From NCBI GenBank assembly GCA_009760885.1, contig CM019691.1, positions 32,749,814 to 32,813,813 of the forward strand: a stretch of DNA of 64,000 bases, read 5' to 3'. The translations under genes and the position numbers were made by a program. Position 1 is the stretch's first letter, and every line of letters begins with the position of its first letter. This document shows positions 13,697-23,212 of this stretch, one piece after another. The notes under the pieces are model-generated. The model made no database searches, was not told the DNA's origin, and worked only from the letters and a program-made list of their open reading frames with translations. The stretch comes from Achatina immaculata (Eukaryota; Mollusca; Gastropoda; Stylommatophora; Achatinidae).

Positions 13697-16600
13697 CCTC
13701 AAGTTTAAAAAAAAAATAAAGCCAGCGTGCTTAAGCTCCCGTGGTTTTCCATTAGAAGGCACCAATAGCAAATATGGCTTTCAGTAAACTTGAGCAGTCA
13801 TTTTGTGTTTTGGAATATGCAAGAACCTGGTCCGTTGTGACTGCAGCGACAATTTCGAGCAAAATTCCAGAGGGCAGCACCTGTTTTCAGCAGTGTCAAG
13901 AAGTGGTATGCGAAATTCCGGGATGAAAGCAGGGGCTTTGCTGGTAAGCTTCTCTAACACAATTCACAGATTCTTCACTTGGTCCTGGACGTCTCTGCCG
14001 TGGAGCTGTGCACAAACAGCCTTCATGTATTAACTCCGTATTAGAAGATATTTCGCAATTATATCATACTTGTCTAATGAGATGCAACAGCTTGAACAAT
14101 CTATACAGGGCATGACTCACTGTAAGCTGACCCTCAGAATAAAAAATTTATATTGTTGCAGGTATCTTGCCTCACACTGTGTGTTATATCTGTGTGGCTA
14201 CCAGGAAGTCCATTTGATCTTTCTCTCAGTCATGGCTTGCAAGAAAACAATAAAACTTTCCAAAACTGCACTCAAGGTATGTCAGATAGTAAAATAACTG
14301 AGCACAGTATCGTATGGTTAGAACTAAAAAAAAAAAAAAATCGTAGGCAAAGCATTTTTAGATGTGAGAGGAAGAAAAATGACAAGATGCCTGGGACTTG
14401 CATCACGGACACTGGTAGAAGTTTGTAACTTGGGGTATATCTCCATCTTAGTTCATTATACAAATATGCAAATTAAATAAGTATTTTGTCTTGTGACCCC
14501 CCCCCCCCCAACCCCTGGCAACACACTTATCTTAACATAATCTTTGTGAGACAGGAACATAGATCTGATTGTTTCTGTAGTCCAGAAACCTGTAGTGATC
14601 AACACTAGTTGTAATTGTTATTTTTGTAAAATGTAATGTCAGGATGGTGGACGGATGGGGACATGGAGATCACCGGCGGGGATGAGGAAAGTCTGATGTG
14701 AAATCAATGAATCCAGGACGCAACAAGCCAATAGGTCTCTCCAATAATGGCTATCAGAATGATGTAAACAAAACAGAGCCAGCAGACTATAGGTGGCAGG
14801 GAGTGGATATTTTTTAAGCACTCATTGGATTCCTCATCTCAAAGTTGGAGTGTCTCTGTGGAACTGTCTCAAAACCATTGGACCAGATGTGGAGAAGGGG
14901 CTTGTGCAGCCATCAGAGGCTGAGAAACAAAGTTTTTGCCAGGCCACCCTACATCACCATCTTCATGGCAGTGCCAGCAAGACCACAGTCTGCCCTAGCA
15001 AGGAAAGGTGCTGAAGTTGGAGGTACCCGGCCAGAAAGCGCATCGCAAAAATCAGGGTATCACATATTATTGTTAAATGTGCATGAAGAAGAAGAAGAAG
15101 TCTTGTGAAACATTGACAGTGGTACAGAATGTGTGCATGTTTTTTATGATAACACTGTGTACACAGCCATACACAAGCGTAGTTTCGGCTTTTATAGAAT
15201 ATCTACAGTGTAACATGTGTGGTTATGTCCTTTGTCTCATTTCATGACAAATAATTTTACCTTTTCATTTTAAGCTGTTTATTAGCAATTTAATTTATTG
15301 CAGATGTTTTGGGCGAAACCCAACAAGATCTAGAGGAATTGAAAAAAGACACAGTGACTTCAGAACTTATGACAAACATGACGTCATGCTTCAGTGATGC
15401 GCTGAATTATGGGAAGAAGTCACATTTATCAGACTGGATCCTGTTAACTGGGATAGTTTTGTCCCGGTTTGGTATGTCCAGATTTTTTAGTTGTACTTTT
15501 TAATGAGTTTAATGACAGTTTTATTTTCAGGTGATATAAAGATAGTCTGATTTTGTGTGTGTATATATATTTTGTGGCATAAGATAAACACAAGAGGGAT
15601 TGAAGAAAATAAAAGCATTGATGATAGATGGGAAGATATAAAAATCATTATAAATAACACAGCGAAAGAATGCTTGGGAGTCAAGACCATAACAAAAACC
15701 AAAAAAAAAGAACTGGTTCGATGAAATCTGCAGAGAGGCAGTCGTAAAGAAAAGAACAGCAAGACAGATATGGCTGAATGACATGAACAACAAAACAAAT
15801 GAGGAGAAATACCACACACAATGTAAAGAAACTCAAAAAGTTATTTGTCAACAAAAACGACAATATATGAAAGACATGGTAAGCGAGATGCAGACATGCC
15901 ATCAGTATAAGAAAAGCAGGGAATTCTGTAAAGAAGTGTGAACAGTAAAGCAGAGGTATAAACAACCTCTGCAGAGCTTGAAGGATAGTAATAGAAACAT
16001 GATAAATAATGAAGAGAAAATCTGTACCAGGTGGAAAGAATATTTTGAAAAACTGTGAAGAGCATATAAGTACATTACCTATGCGAAGAAATACAGACTT
16101 GTGAATCTGAAATAGAGGAACCAGACTTAAAAGAAGTCATCTACAGTATCATGTTCCTACGAAACAACAAATCAACTGGTTCAGATGGAATTGCAACAGA
16201 ACTGATTAAGGAAGGAGGTCTAAATCCACATGAACAGATATGTGCATTAATACAACAAATATGGATAGAAGAAAAACTCCCTAGTGAGTGGAGGGAATCA
16301 TTACTGATCCCAGTATTAAAAAAAACATGATAAGAACAAGTGTGAAAACTACAGAGGAATGTTGTTATTACAAACAAGCTACAAAATACTACCTATTATA
16401 AACAGGTTAAAACCATACAGTGAGAACATACTGGGAGACTATCAACCAGGTTTTAGGAAGAACAGATCAACCAGAGACCAAATATTTTATTGATGTCATA
16501 GAGCAGAAAAGCACTGGGAATATGGAAAAGAAGTACATAATATCTTCATTGACTCCAAGAAAGCCTATGACAGCATAGATAGGAGCAGCTGATGGAAAAT

Positions 16601-19600
16601 TATGAAAGAATTTGAGATACCTAATAAATTAATCAATCTGACCAGAGTATGTATGGAGGATACACAAAATATAGTAATATATAAAAGAAGAAAGTAAGAA
16701 TCTTTCTCTATAAAAACTAGTTTAAAACAAGGAAAAGTGATACATTATCTCCATTACTATTCAGCCTAGTACTAGAAAAGATAATCAGAAAAGTGAAAGA
16801 AGAAAGCAGTACAGAAGAACACACTAAAATACTAGGATATGTTGATGACATCAACCTGGTGGGGGAAACTATGCAAGAAGTCATCAATACCTGCATACAC
16901 CTGAGAGATGTGACACTGAAAGTGGGCTTGGCTATTAACCAAGATAAGACAGAGTATATGAAGATATCAAGAGACCAGAGGCAGATTGATCCAAATTATA
17001 TAAATGTTGGATAGATGATTATTAGGAAGCAGAAACGTGCAAATATCTAGGCATAACCTTCAACAGAAGCAACACAGTAAGCGAGGAAATTAAAATCAGA
17101 GTACAGAATAGGGAATAAAATATACTTTGCCTTGCAACACCTGTTAAAATCCAAAATCCTATCCCAAAACACCAAAATAACAATCTACAAAACTGTAATA
17201 AGACCAGGCATCATATATGGATCACAAACGTAGAGTACAATAAAGAAAGATGAACAACAATTGCAGATCTTTGAGAACAAGATCCTAAGAAGAATCTTTT
17301 GTGCTGTTAAAGGTTACCAACAGTGGGGAATGGAGAGTTAGAAAGAACACTGAACTGAACAGCTTATTTAAGTAAATCCCAGTGAATTATAAATGTCTTA
17401 AACTGAACAGATTACGCTGGCTGGGGCATATAGAAAGAATGGAAGAGAACAGATAAATGAAAATGATGTATGCACAAGATATGAGGGAAACAAGACCAAG
17501 GGGTAGACCAAGACAGAGACGGAAAGACAACGTAGAAGAGGATATAAAAGAAATTGGTGTCACCAACTGGAGAGAGAAGATTAAGAATAGAGAGGATTGG
17601 AGGCAAACTTTATCTGCAGCAATGAGCCTTAATGGCTTAGAAAGCTGAAGAAGAAGAAGAAGAAGACAATATATATTTTTTACCACCAGCTTTGTTTCAA
17701 ATAATTAAGATCTTTTTAACCTTCAAAATTTGGTAACACTTTAGCAGTGATCTTCAGCCTTTAAAAAAAAATTATGTTATGACAGTGTTGATTAGCTTGT
17801 CTAACAATCATCAACACAAACTTCCTTCAGCATGCCCTTGTTAAATTTTAGAATCTTGAAACTCAAAATAAAGTTTAACATGTTCTTGAAAATCTAGATT
17901 CATCTAGATTACCTCCAAAATGTATTCATCTCTTTTTCTCCATTTAAAATTTATAGTTTTTATTCTAAAAAACACAGATTCCCTTAAATAGAGTATAAAA
18001 AATGGTACATTTTGGATTACTAGAGGACACTGTCATAATTTCTAAGAAAAACTAAGAAACTGACAGTAAATTAGCAAGGAACTGTCAGTTAATCAATGAA
18101 CACAATGCTGTCTCTAGAACAGTTAATTCATTTCATTCATTGAGTCAGGTCAGTGAGATTTTTTTAGTATAATCTTCAATGGAGTTTCTGGAAGGGGAAA
18201 TTACTCACAAATGACAAGAGAAGAAACATCTCATCATGTGGCATATCTGCTGTAGCATGTTGCTCTCTTGATAGTCAGTCAGATAACAACTCATTTTCTC
18301 GCCAGAATACCTTCATCACTGAGTGTGGTATTTAGAGTATCAGTGATATACAGAGTCCATTTTTAAAATTATTTGTTTTAGACAGTCTCATTCTCTTCAT
18401 TCCTTTTTATTTTTGTTTCAAAATCTTTTGTACTTGTGACCCATAAAAACACATCTTTGACAACTAAGGATGCAAAACTGTCAAGTTTTGACTGAATCAT
18501 TTATTGCTTGCTCTTTATAGTTTTTGTTTTTAAATGCTGTATATTTTCATTCTGAGCATTCAGTCTCTAAAATATTTTTGCTGGATATGCAAACTTTATA
18601 CATAAGGAATTGATGTGAAACACCAGTTGAAAATCTCTTGCCTTACAAGATAACCATTTTCATAAACAGAGAGCATAAAATTATGTCATATATGTCCTGA
18701 GTGTTGATCTGTTACAGTGTTCTTATGATAAGAGACAACAGCAAATTTAAATCAGACTGTGCAATATATGTTGTACTAATAAATCTTATTCAAGTGTGTG
18801 TAGAAAGTTTGTGAGTTAGTCTGTGTGTAAATATTCATGACTTTTTCTCTGCTTTTTCACCCATCCCTCCTAATTATATCAGCACATACATGCACTCAAC
18901 TATCATGCATCATTTTATAATTTCAAATAAATTTGTTTTAATTTTCCTGTCATTTTTCTTCAATTTCTCTGTTTCTTACACACATGCTGACAGATATACA
19001 AATGTATTAACACATACACATTCACCATCTCATCTAGGACTAAAAGCAAAAACAAGAAAAAAAACCCAATAAGATTTGACATCTCCTAAATTTAAACTAC
19101 TAAACTACTACCTCACTGCTCCACAAGAATCTCCCCAAGGATGTCAAGCACAGAAAAATATTTTTAAACTCTGACCTTATCTGATATCTACATTCCTCAG
19201 TTTAGAGGTTAAGATGCTACCACTATTTCGCTGTCCAGTTTTAATTATATATTATTCTAATCTACAACCAGGATTGTGGACAGCAGATCTGACTGTTGCC
19301 CAGCTCTTCCTAGAGACAGTAGCCCCACAGGAGAGAGGCATTGTCAATGGGTTCCAGAGCTCTCTGAACCAACTGATGAACTTTATTAAGTTTGCTCTTG
19401 TGGTAATCCTTCCACATCCCAACCAGTTTGGGCTTTTAGTTTTGATATCTTGCACTTCTGTATCTACTGGATGGATGTTTATGGGTGTGTATGCATATAA
19501 AGCCGCCAAAGGAAAGGCCAGTGACGGCAGAGACAGAAGGGAAAAGGTGTGGCGTGATATACCAAAATCCATTGAATTTCACACAAAGCTTTCCGGAGTC

Positions 19601-19612
19601 CTTGAAGTTTAA
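846..19612 (+). CDS. SLC40A1: Ferroportin (solute carrier family 40 iron exporter), 5'-partial, nine exons
   Basis: Ferroportin exports ferrous iron across the plasma membrane. Nine exons join with consistent phases: 846-997, 3472-3711, 4890-5105, 6189-6292, 8470-8668, 10734-10885, 14162-14276, 15304-15471, 19272-19612, giving about 562 codons to a TAA stop. Family landmarks seen include IIGDW with D.ARLK-like text, RDWIV, RRIDLLT.ILAP, GQIMTF, TQGLSGSIL, CVISV.LPGSP, DLTVAQL and ERGIVNG, followed by FGLLVLIS. The N-terminal exon carrying the first half of TM1, including the family's first iron-site Asp, lies before the window. The Asp of RRID (human D181) is present. The positions of human C326 and H507 appear to be Gly and Lys. 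One intron looks GC-AG. The gene converges with the transporter on the opposite strand. Expression and the upstream exons cannot be judged from here. Confidence 0.93.
1379..1411. repeat. (CT)n microsatellite
   Basis: Uninterrupted CT run directly at the 3' end of a minus-strand LINE A copy, i.e. the (AG)n tail of that element. Confidence 0.9.
1412..1926 (-). mobile_element. LINE family A, 5'-truncated copy
   Basis: The minus strand encodes RRWRWLGHVLRMTDNSLPKI, then RSKGRPKETWRRTTERML, the C-terminal tail of a non-LTR reverse transcriptase protein. It matches the copy at 29139-30466 across its whole length, up to the motif for TRANQAFAML. It ends in (AG)n. Confidence 0.85.
2130..2530 (-). 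mobile_element. LINE family C, 5'-truncated copy
   Basis: The minus strand reads HVMRRKKRIPKQAIKWNTKG then RRKRGPPRETLKRALLREA, the same tail as copies at 42560-43250 and 61985-62545. Confidence 0.75.
2547..2582. repeat. (TA)n microsatellite
   Basis: Perfect TA run. Confidence 0.9.
2758..2985. repeat. 62-bp minisatellite (two 31-bp halves)
   Basis: The phrase AGGCTCGAAGTAGG starts at 2824, 2886 and 2948, giving a 62-bp period with alternating related halves containing AACAGTGATTTGTTTGA. Confidence 0.8.
3100..3250. repeat. Fragment rich in GACTCGAG motifs
   Basis: CGAGTCGAGTCA and TGACTCGAGAGG style motifs recall the foldback element near 48071-48738 and the stretch at 49320-49430. Probably a degraded copy of that family. 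Confidence 0.35.
3472..3711 (+). CDS. SLC40A1: Ferroportin exon (TM3 to TM4 region)
   Basis: The acceptor is CCTCTGCAG and the donor is CAG|GTACG; the exon is 240 bases, phase 1 at both ends. It encodes two hydrophobic segments separated by a short loop and ends with the family motif ERDWIVEMC followed by KDEHQLA, as human ferroportin has QRDWIV and DRSKLA at this place. Confidence 0.93.
4890..5105 (+). CDS. SLC40A1: Ferroportin exon (RRID motif, TM5-TM6)
   Basis: The exon begins inside a Val codon after TCGGAAG and carries FRRIDLLTKILAP, GQIMTFAGLKIGCG and a TM segment ending YYLIRRVY. The Asp of RRID corresponds to human D181, an iron-site residue. The exon end is best read as TCAG followed by GCAAGT, a GC donor with otherwise perfect consensus; a GTTATT site 15 bases earlier is weaker. 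Confidence 0.92.
5259..5717. mobile_element. Non-autonomous hAT-like element
   Basis: Left end CAGTGGTTCTCAAA and right end (reverse complement) CAGTGATTCTCGAA are hAT-type terminal inverted repeats. They are flanked by 8-base direct repeats ATTTACAA (5251-5258) and ATTTAAAG (5718-5725), six of eight identical. The interior is taken up by a minisatellite and has no transposase. Confidence 0.75.
5430..5672. repeat. 21/42-bp minisatellite inside the hAT-like element
   Basis: Units such as CTTAGACTTGAAATTCATCC alternate with TTTTAAACTAGAAATTCCTC; the composite period is 42 bases. Confidence 0.85.
6189..6292 (+). CDS. SLC40A1: Ferroportin exon (cytoplasmic loop)
   Basis: The exon follows ATTACAG and encodes a hydrophilic, acidic stretch (GAYKAQATLDEGSGF, then SEETGENNE) that fits the variable central cytoplasmic loop of ferroportin. 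Two in-phase donors exist: after GAG at 6277 (GTCAGA) and after ATT at 6292 (GTATGT). I chose the second because its consensus is better; the choice changes the protein by five residues. Confidence 0.75.
6373..6605 (+). mobile_element. LINE family B 3' fragment
   Basis: Contains GAAGAAGGCTGGCTAGTAAAG and the 3' terminal text GGCCTACAGGAGAGCTGTTAG, GGAGGCAAAGTT and TGACTGAC shared by many copies in the window. Internal bases are lost. Confidence 0.75.
6955..7325. repeat. 28-bp minisatellite
   Basis: About 13 units resembling AGGACTGAGCAAGGGTTTTA followed by ATCGTTAA; the central five are nearly identical. Lies in a ferroportin intron. Confidence 0.9.
7835..8015 (-). mobile_element. SINE family E copy
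   Basis: The minus strand reads CTAGCGTCAGGGTTGGCGAAC, then CCAAGACCCTGTCCCAC and CTAGCTGGCTAACAGGGC. The same order occurs at 49975-50290 and 63345-63655. No protein is encoded. Confidence 0.6.
8470..8668 (+). CDS. SLC40A1: Ferroportin exon (loop end to TM7)
   Basis: The acceptor is CATTTTCAG and the donor is GTTG|GTGAG. The exon starts in phase 0 with ADKVEP, runs through RGLKTFFSYPTKWSGLAYA and ends LYLTVLTLGGGVTV. Human ferroportin has LYMTVLGFDCITTG here, so the place of hepcidin-binding Cys326 falls on a glycine. Confidence 0.93.
8687..8727. repeat. (CAT)n microsatellite
   Basis: Perfect ATC triplet run starting about 18 bases after the donor of the ferroportin exon that ends at 8668. 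Confidence 0.9.
8981..9020. repeat. (TA)n(GA)n microsatellite
   Basis: TA run followed by a short GA run. Confidence 0.9.
9021..10733. other. Ferroportin intron, no gene seen
   Basis: Unique-looking sequence to about 9960, then strongly AT-rich sequence up to the next exon. I see no exon, RNA gene or recognisable element. Confidence 0.5.
10734..10885 (+). CDS. SLC40A1: Ferroportin exon (TM7-TM8)
   Basis: The exon follows CTAAAACAG and ends CAA|GTAAGT. It encodes GFATTQGLSGSILGIL, the best conserved ferroportin motif, then a second hydrophobic segment and VKRLGLPATGVLALGLQ. Confidence 0.95.
11040..12080 (-). mobile_element. LINE reverse-transcriptase fragment (CR1/L2-like)
   Basis: On the minus strand, SGFRPKHSCHTGLTKITEYW and AVFVDFKKAFDMTDHEILVR with FLSNRQQVV and GISQGSILGPLL are reverse transcriptase motifs. 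After GPLL the frame jumps to SAAHLWNALPIHVKLISNIR, the C-terminal end, so the catalytic YADD block is deleted. It cannot be active. Confidence 0.8.
12140..12560 (-). mobile_element. LINE C-terminal fragment (Jockey/RNase H-adjacent type)
   Basis: The minus strand encodes TIFRLRTGHSRLRSHMYTKF and CTCAQVPQTVEHILQNC, the zinc-knuckle-like tail of Jockey-type elements. It ends in a GAA-type tail (CTTCTTCTTCTTCTTCG on plus). The copy at 59881-60515 is related. Confidence 0.75.
12561..14161. other. Ferroportin intron, no gene seen
   Basis: AT-rich, apart from a (GA)n run at 13661-13693. No exon or element recognised. Confidence 0.5.
13661..13693. repeat. (GA)n microsatellite
   Basis: Perfect GA run. 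Confidence 0.9.
14162..14276 (+). CDS. SLC40A1: Ferroportin exon (TM9)
   Basis: The exon follows TTGTTGCAG and ends CAAG|GTATGT. It encodes SCLTLCVISVWLPGSPFDLS, matching the human [20 protein letters not shown] segment, and then starts the variable extracellular loop with NKT and NCT glycosylation sequons. Confidence 0.94.
14640..15103 (+). mobile_element. Unclassified retroelement-like segment with GAA tail
   Basis: A GC-richer block with no intact frame ends in GAAGAAGAAGAAGAAG. Similar GAA tails end other elements here (17668, 32725, 33598, 63650). Classification is inference. Confidence 0.3.
15304..15471 (+). CDS. SLC40A1: Ferroportin exon (extracellular loop, TM10 start)
   Basis: The exon follows TTATTGCAG and ends TTTG|GTATGT. 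The first two thirds are hydrophilic loop with an NMT sequon; the end, DWILLTGIVLSRFG, corresponds to the human TM10 start before GLWSFDLT. The loop itself is poorly conserved. Confidence 0.9.
15585..17668 (+). mobile_element. Decayed LINE, long copy
   Basis: Broken frames still show a reverse transcriptase: text for NNKSTGSDGIATELIKEGG near 16165-16220, an FRKNRSTRDQ-like block near 16450, ADDINLVGETMQEV near 16840, and the tail RLRWLGHIERMEENR near 17410 with RPRGRPRQRRKD near 17500. It ends in GAAGAAG at 17668. Many stops; it lies in a ferroportin intron in sense orientation. Confidence 0.8.
17669..19271. other. Ferroportin intron, no gene seen
   Basis: AT-rich unique-looking sequence up to the last exon. 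Nothing recognised. Confidence 0.5.
19272..19612 (+). CDS. SLC40A1: Ferroportin last coding exon (TM10-TM12, C-terminus)
   Basis: The exon follows CTACAACCAG and encodes LWTADLTVAQLF, ERGIVNGFQSSLNQLM and FGLLVLIS, then a last hydrophobic segment, a basic tail (KAAKGKASDGRDRREKVW) and TAA. The human TM11 His507 aligns with Lys (NFIKFA). No AATAAA lies close behind the stop; one candidate is near 20032. Confidence 0.95.
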
Positions 19613-20639
19613 TCCACTATGCTGGAACTTTATGCTGCTAATATGCAATGATGATTCCAGTTTCTTGTGGTGGTGTCTAGTATTTTAATTTTTACTTATT
19701 TTGCAAATGCTGTATATTGTTTTATACATCACAGTAGCTTACAGTTTATCAGTGCAGATGAATGAATGTGGTGAGAATTGCTTTGTTAACATGTCAGAAT
19801 TAGCTCCATATAAGACTGTAGTTTTTTGTTTTCTTTTTGGTGAGTGACAGCTAATGTTTATTTTCTAATATAAATATTCTAGTCTATAATGTTTCTTTTA
19901 ATTCTGACAAAATCCTGATTTGACGTGGCTGAGCTTTATGTTGAGGAGAGTTTATTCTTCTGCCAAGTGTGTCCATTTGGCAGAGGATGATGGAGCTACC
20001 TCTAGATCCAGTGGTCAGCTTTGAATATATGAATAAATGCCCAGAAACAGATGCCCCAAATGCCTTGTTGATTAATTTCTTTAGTAAAAGTTGGGTGGAG
20101 AGCACCGAACACAGACCAACTGCAGTACAAAAGGAAGCCACTACCATTTTCCCTTCCCTTAGTCAAATACTAGTAATCCTTCTGATGATGGATAAGACCA
20201 ACAATGTAAAGGGGTGCTTCAGTGGACCAGTTTCGTCCTGTAGAGATCATTAAATGACCCTCCAAGACCACCAGCAGGATACTGTGCAAACATTGTACAT
20301 TTAGTGACATGCCACATCATACACTGAATATCAAAAGAAAGAAACTAACACTATATAAGAAATCATATATCTGTGCATTAGGACTTTTTGAGACCAGAGG
20401 AACAGGTTCAAAAGAAAATATATGAAAAGATTATAAAACTTTCTGTTCAAGGGAGGGAAGTTTAGTCAAAGAGGTGTGGTAATGATCATCATCAATATAA
20501 TTTCTCAGGCCACAATGAGCAGTATCAGATAGATAATTACTAAATTAGACTACATTGTAAGTCTGTTGACATCAACATCACTCCAACAGCAGATAGAGAA
20601 GGTGGAGCAGTTTTATGATAAATTAGACGGTGTGATGAT
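19613..20639. other. Ferroportin 3' flank
   Basis: Presumed 3' UTR and flank. The only AATAAA close by is near 20032; the mRNA end is not otherwise marked. No iron-responsive stem-loop was found. Confidence 0.4.
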
Positions 20640-21087
20640 TTAAAGCTATCAAGTGGAACACAACAGGCCGAAGAAAAAGAGGCAGACCACATGAAAATCT
20701 AAAGAAGACATTGTTAAGAGAGGCCAAATATAACATCGCTTCTTGGCCTTTTGGCTAAGATCAAAGTGCTGAGGTCAAAGTGTCCTCTTGGTGGATACCC
20801 TGATCAATATGCCCTTTTGTTAAAACAAAAACGTCATTATTTTTTAACTAAACGAGATGCTTGATGCACTTTGAATGCCAGGGGTATGGTCCACATCTCA
20901 TTACGGGTGGACTCGGTTTGCAGTACCATGGGGTCATGGCCTGTGTTTTCGTAAAAAAAATTAATAGGCATAATATCCCTTGATGAGGTTGAAAACCTCG
21001 CTGAAAACAGGAAAAAATGGCGAACTACCTTGCGAGCCCTGTGTGACGTTTAACGCCACTGGAAGGATATAAGATATAAGATAAGAA
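20640..21087 (+). mobile_element. LINE family C 3' end, interrupted by a U2-headed SINE
   Basis: Text for IKWNTTGRRKRGRPHENLKKT runs to about 20734; the element resumes at 20963 with AGGCATAATATCCCTTGATG and ends GGATATAAGATATAAGAT. The uninterrupted copy at 61985-62545 joins these two parts directly. Confidence 0.8.
20735..20962 (+). mobile_element. U2 snRNA-headed SINE, copy 1
   Basis: The first 31 bases match the 5' end of U2 snRNA with one difference (ATCGCTTCTTGGCCTTTTGG, then CTAAGATCAA). U2's GTAGTA branch-site pairing sequence is absent; instead a SINE body follows, with GGTATGGTCCACATCT and the pairing GGTGGAC, and an A-rich end. The body is shared with the minus-strand copy at 58945-59200. 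Confidence 0.85.
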
Positions 21088-21245
21088 TGATCTAAATTAA
21101 ATGTATTAATGGAATATTTCAAAGCCAAAATAGAAAATCAACTGGACAAATATATAGTGGAAGTTTATGGTCTTAGAAATCATACTGATGAGCTTGGGTG
21201 TTTTCAGAACTAAGTATTGATTTTTGCCTCATCTCATATTTTGGC

Positions 21246-21552
21246 CAGTCAGTCACTTGCATGTCCCTTGCAGAACTTTGCCTCCCTAACAGCTCTCAGT
21301 TGTAAGCGAGATGCCCAGCTGCTGATGCATCCATTTGCAGATTGCCAATGATGTCTTGCAGCCATCTTCGCCTTGGTCTTCCTCTCTTTCTTTTTCCCAT
21401 TTTGTACCCTCCTGAGACTGTCTTCTCTAAATTATCATGACGTTTAATATGTCCAAAATATTTACGTTTTCTCTGTTTAATCTTCTTAACTAGCCAACCT
21501 TCTTCAGTATTAAGTTCTTGTAGTATGGATATATTTGTTCTTTTTTTTTTGT
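21246..21552 (-). mobile_element. LINE family B 3' fragment
   Basis: The minus strand encodes ISILQELNTEEGWLVKKIKQ and KRGRPRRRWLQDIIGNLQMD and ends at the TGACTGAC terminus. Confidence 0.8.
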
Positions 21553-21559
21553 ATCCATT

Positions 21560-21775
21560 ATATCTGAAGAAGTATTTTGTCCATTCACTGGAAAACTCAA
21601 GGTATAAGAAAAGAGAGGATGGCCAAAATACCAAACATCTCACTGGGTTGACAAAACGGCATGGGAAAAGAATGGCAATTGGATTACTTTGAAATACAAA
21701 AGAGTGCACAAGATAGAGAATCATGATAGCCAGCCCCATTTTGTGTGGCACATAATAATGATAATATTTTTTCTA
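21560..21775 (+). mobile_element. LINE family D-like 3' fragment
   Basis: Fragments such as CCAAACATCTCACTGGGTTG and GATAGCCAGCCCCATTTTGTG, ending in ATAATGATAAT, resemble the tail of the element ending at 31345. Confidence 0.35.
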
Positions 21776-22423
21776 ATGCAACATGTAAAATGTGAATATC
21801 CATTTTGCAAAGGGAAGGACTGAATTTTACAGTATATATTGTGTATACAAGATTATAGTTGAAAATGATATATAAACTGCAGCATATTCATGTTGAACAG
21901 AAAGTCAGTGTTTCTAAACCTGATTTACTGTCTTGTCATGACTGATATTTGAAAAAAAAATGAGGTGTCCCTATAGTTAATATTTAATAACGACAGTTTT
22001 ATATGATTACATATTGGTTATTGGTATTCCAAAAAAAGTCTTATATTGTTAGATATTGGCGTTCTGAAAAAAGTTTTATATGATTAAATATTGGTTTTCC
22101 CTTTTTCGCTTCCCTTGAGGATTCTGTATCTTGCTATACTGTCTGTCTGCTTTCTACAGTGTGTCCAATCCACCTCCACTTTGAAAAGCCAAAGACTATA
22201 TGGAAAAGAAATACAATGAAGGAAGCAGAGAGATTTACATGGAGTGACTTGGAGATAATGATGAAAGATAGAAATGACTGAAAAGTCTTTGTCTGTGGTT
22301 TATGCTTTGAAGGAGAGACTATGGTTTGATTGATTACCGACTTCATAAAATGTAATCTAGAGTATGTTTTCTCTTTTATTTTCCCTTGGGCAATATAGAG
22401 TACTCTTTGATCAGTCTCTTTCT

Positions 22424-22735
22424 GAACCTTAAGTGCCCATGGCACATGATGCTTCCGCAAGGGTTTTCCCACAAACGCCTGTCCTTTGCCTTTTTTCTGC
22501 TCTTTGCCCAAGTGAGCCCTCTATTGCTCAACATCCTCTTTGTTGTTCTTCTCCATGTCTCTTTTGGTCTACCCTTCTGTTCCACTGTAGTGTTCATCTT
22601 AGTGTCATTTTTAGTAGAGTCGTCAGTCACCCGGAGCACATGTCCCAAGCATCGCCAGCGTCTTTCCTCAATAATTGCTGTCAGTGACTTCGTCTGCATT
22701 TCTGTCAACAAGATGTTATTTTGATAAGACAAGAA
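22424..22735 (-). mobile_element. LINE family A 3' fragment
   Basis: The minus strand encodes EERRWRCLGHVLRVTDDS and KGRPKETWRRTTKRMLSNRG, matching 29139-30466 with small deletions. Confidence 0.8.
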
Positions 22736-23131
22736 GAATAGCTCGCGCAAACTAGATTGACAGACATGAAAGAATAAAACAAAAATTGAAACGAGGAGAG
22801 AAATGAAAAATGACTGTGTATTATACAAACAAATAATCTGATTTTATTTGTAATATAGACTTATCTAGAGTATTGTTCGTAACTGAGCACATATTATGTA
22901 ACAATAATGAGAACTGCTTACAATACTCACACATGACAAATATCATTACGCCACACACACACTACAACCTACAGTATCACGCAAGGAAAAATAATTTTAT
23001 AAACAATGAAACGTACAATAAACGTTTTAGGATAAAAAAATATTGTACCACATTAAACATAACTTACAGTAACTAAAATCAGCCAAAGTTATTTTAGCCA
23101 CAAAAGATCCTGACTGCGATACTTTCAGCAG

Positions 23132-23212
23132 ATCAGTCAGTCAGTCATTTGCATGTCCCTTGCGGAACTTTACCTCCCTAACAGCTCTCCTGTAGGCCTC
23201 TTTACCTTCTGA
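23132..23212 (-). mobile_element. LINE family B terminal fragment
   Basis: CAGTCAGTCAGTCATTTGCA followed by TGTCCCTTGCGG is the reverse complement of the family B 3' terminus. About 80 bases only. Confidence 0.7.

Noticed and set aside
19613..20300. Iron-responsive element in the ferroportin 3' region
   Set aside because: CAGTG occurrences near 19750 and 20219 lack complementary flanks with the bulged C. A 5' UTR element, where vertebrate ferroportin has one, would be outside the window.
20735..20962. A functional U2 snRNA gene
   Set aside because: Only the first 31 bases match U2. The GTAGTA branch-site pairing region, Sm site and 3' stem-loops are absent, and the body is shared with a second repeat copy.
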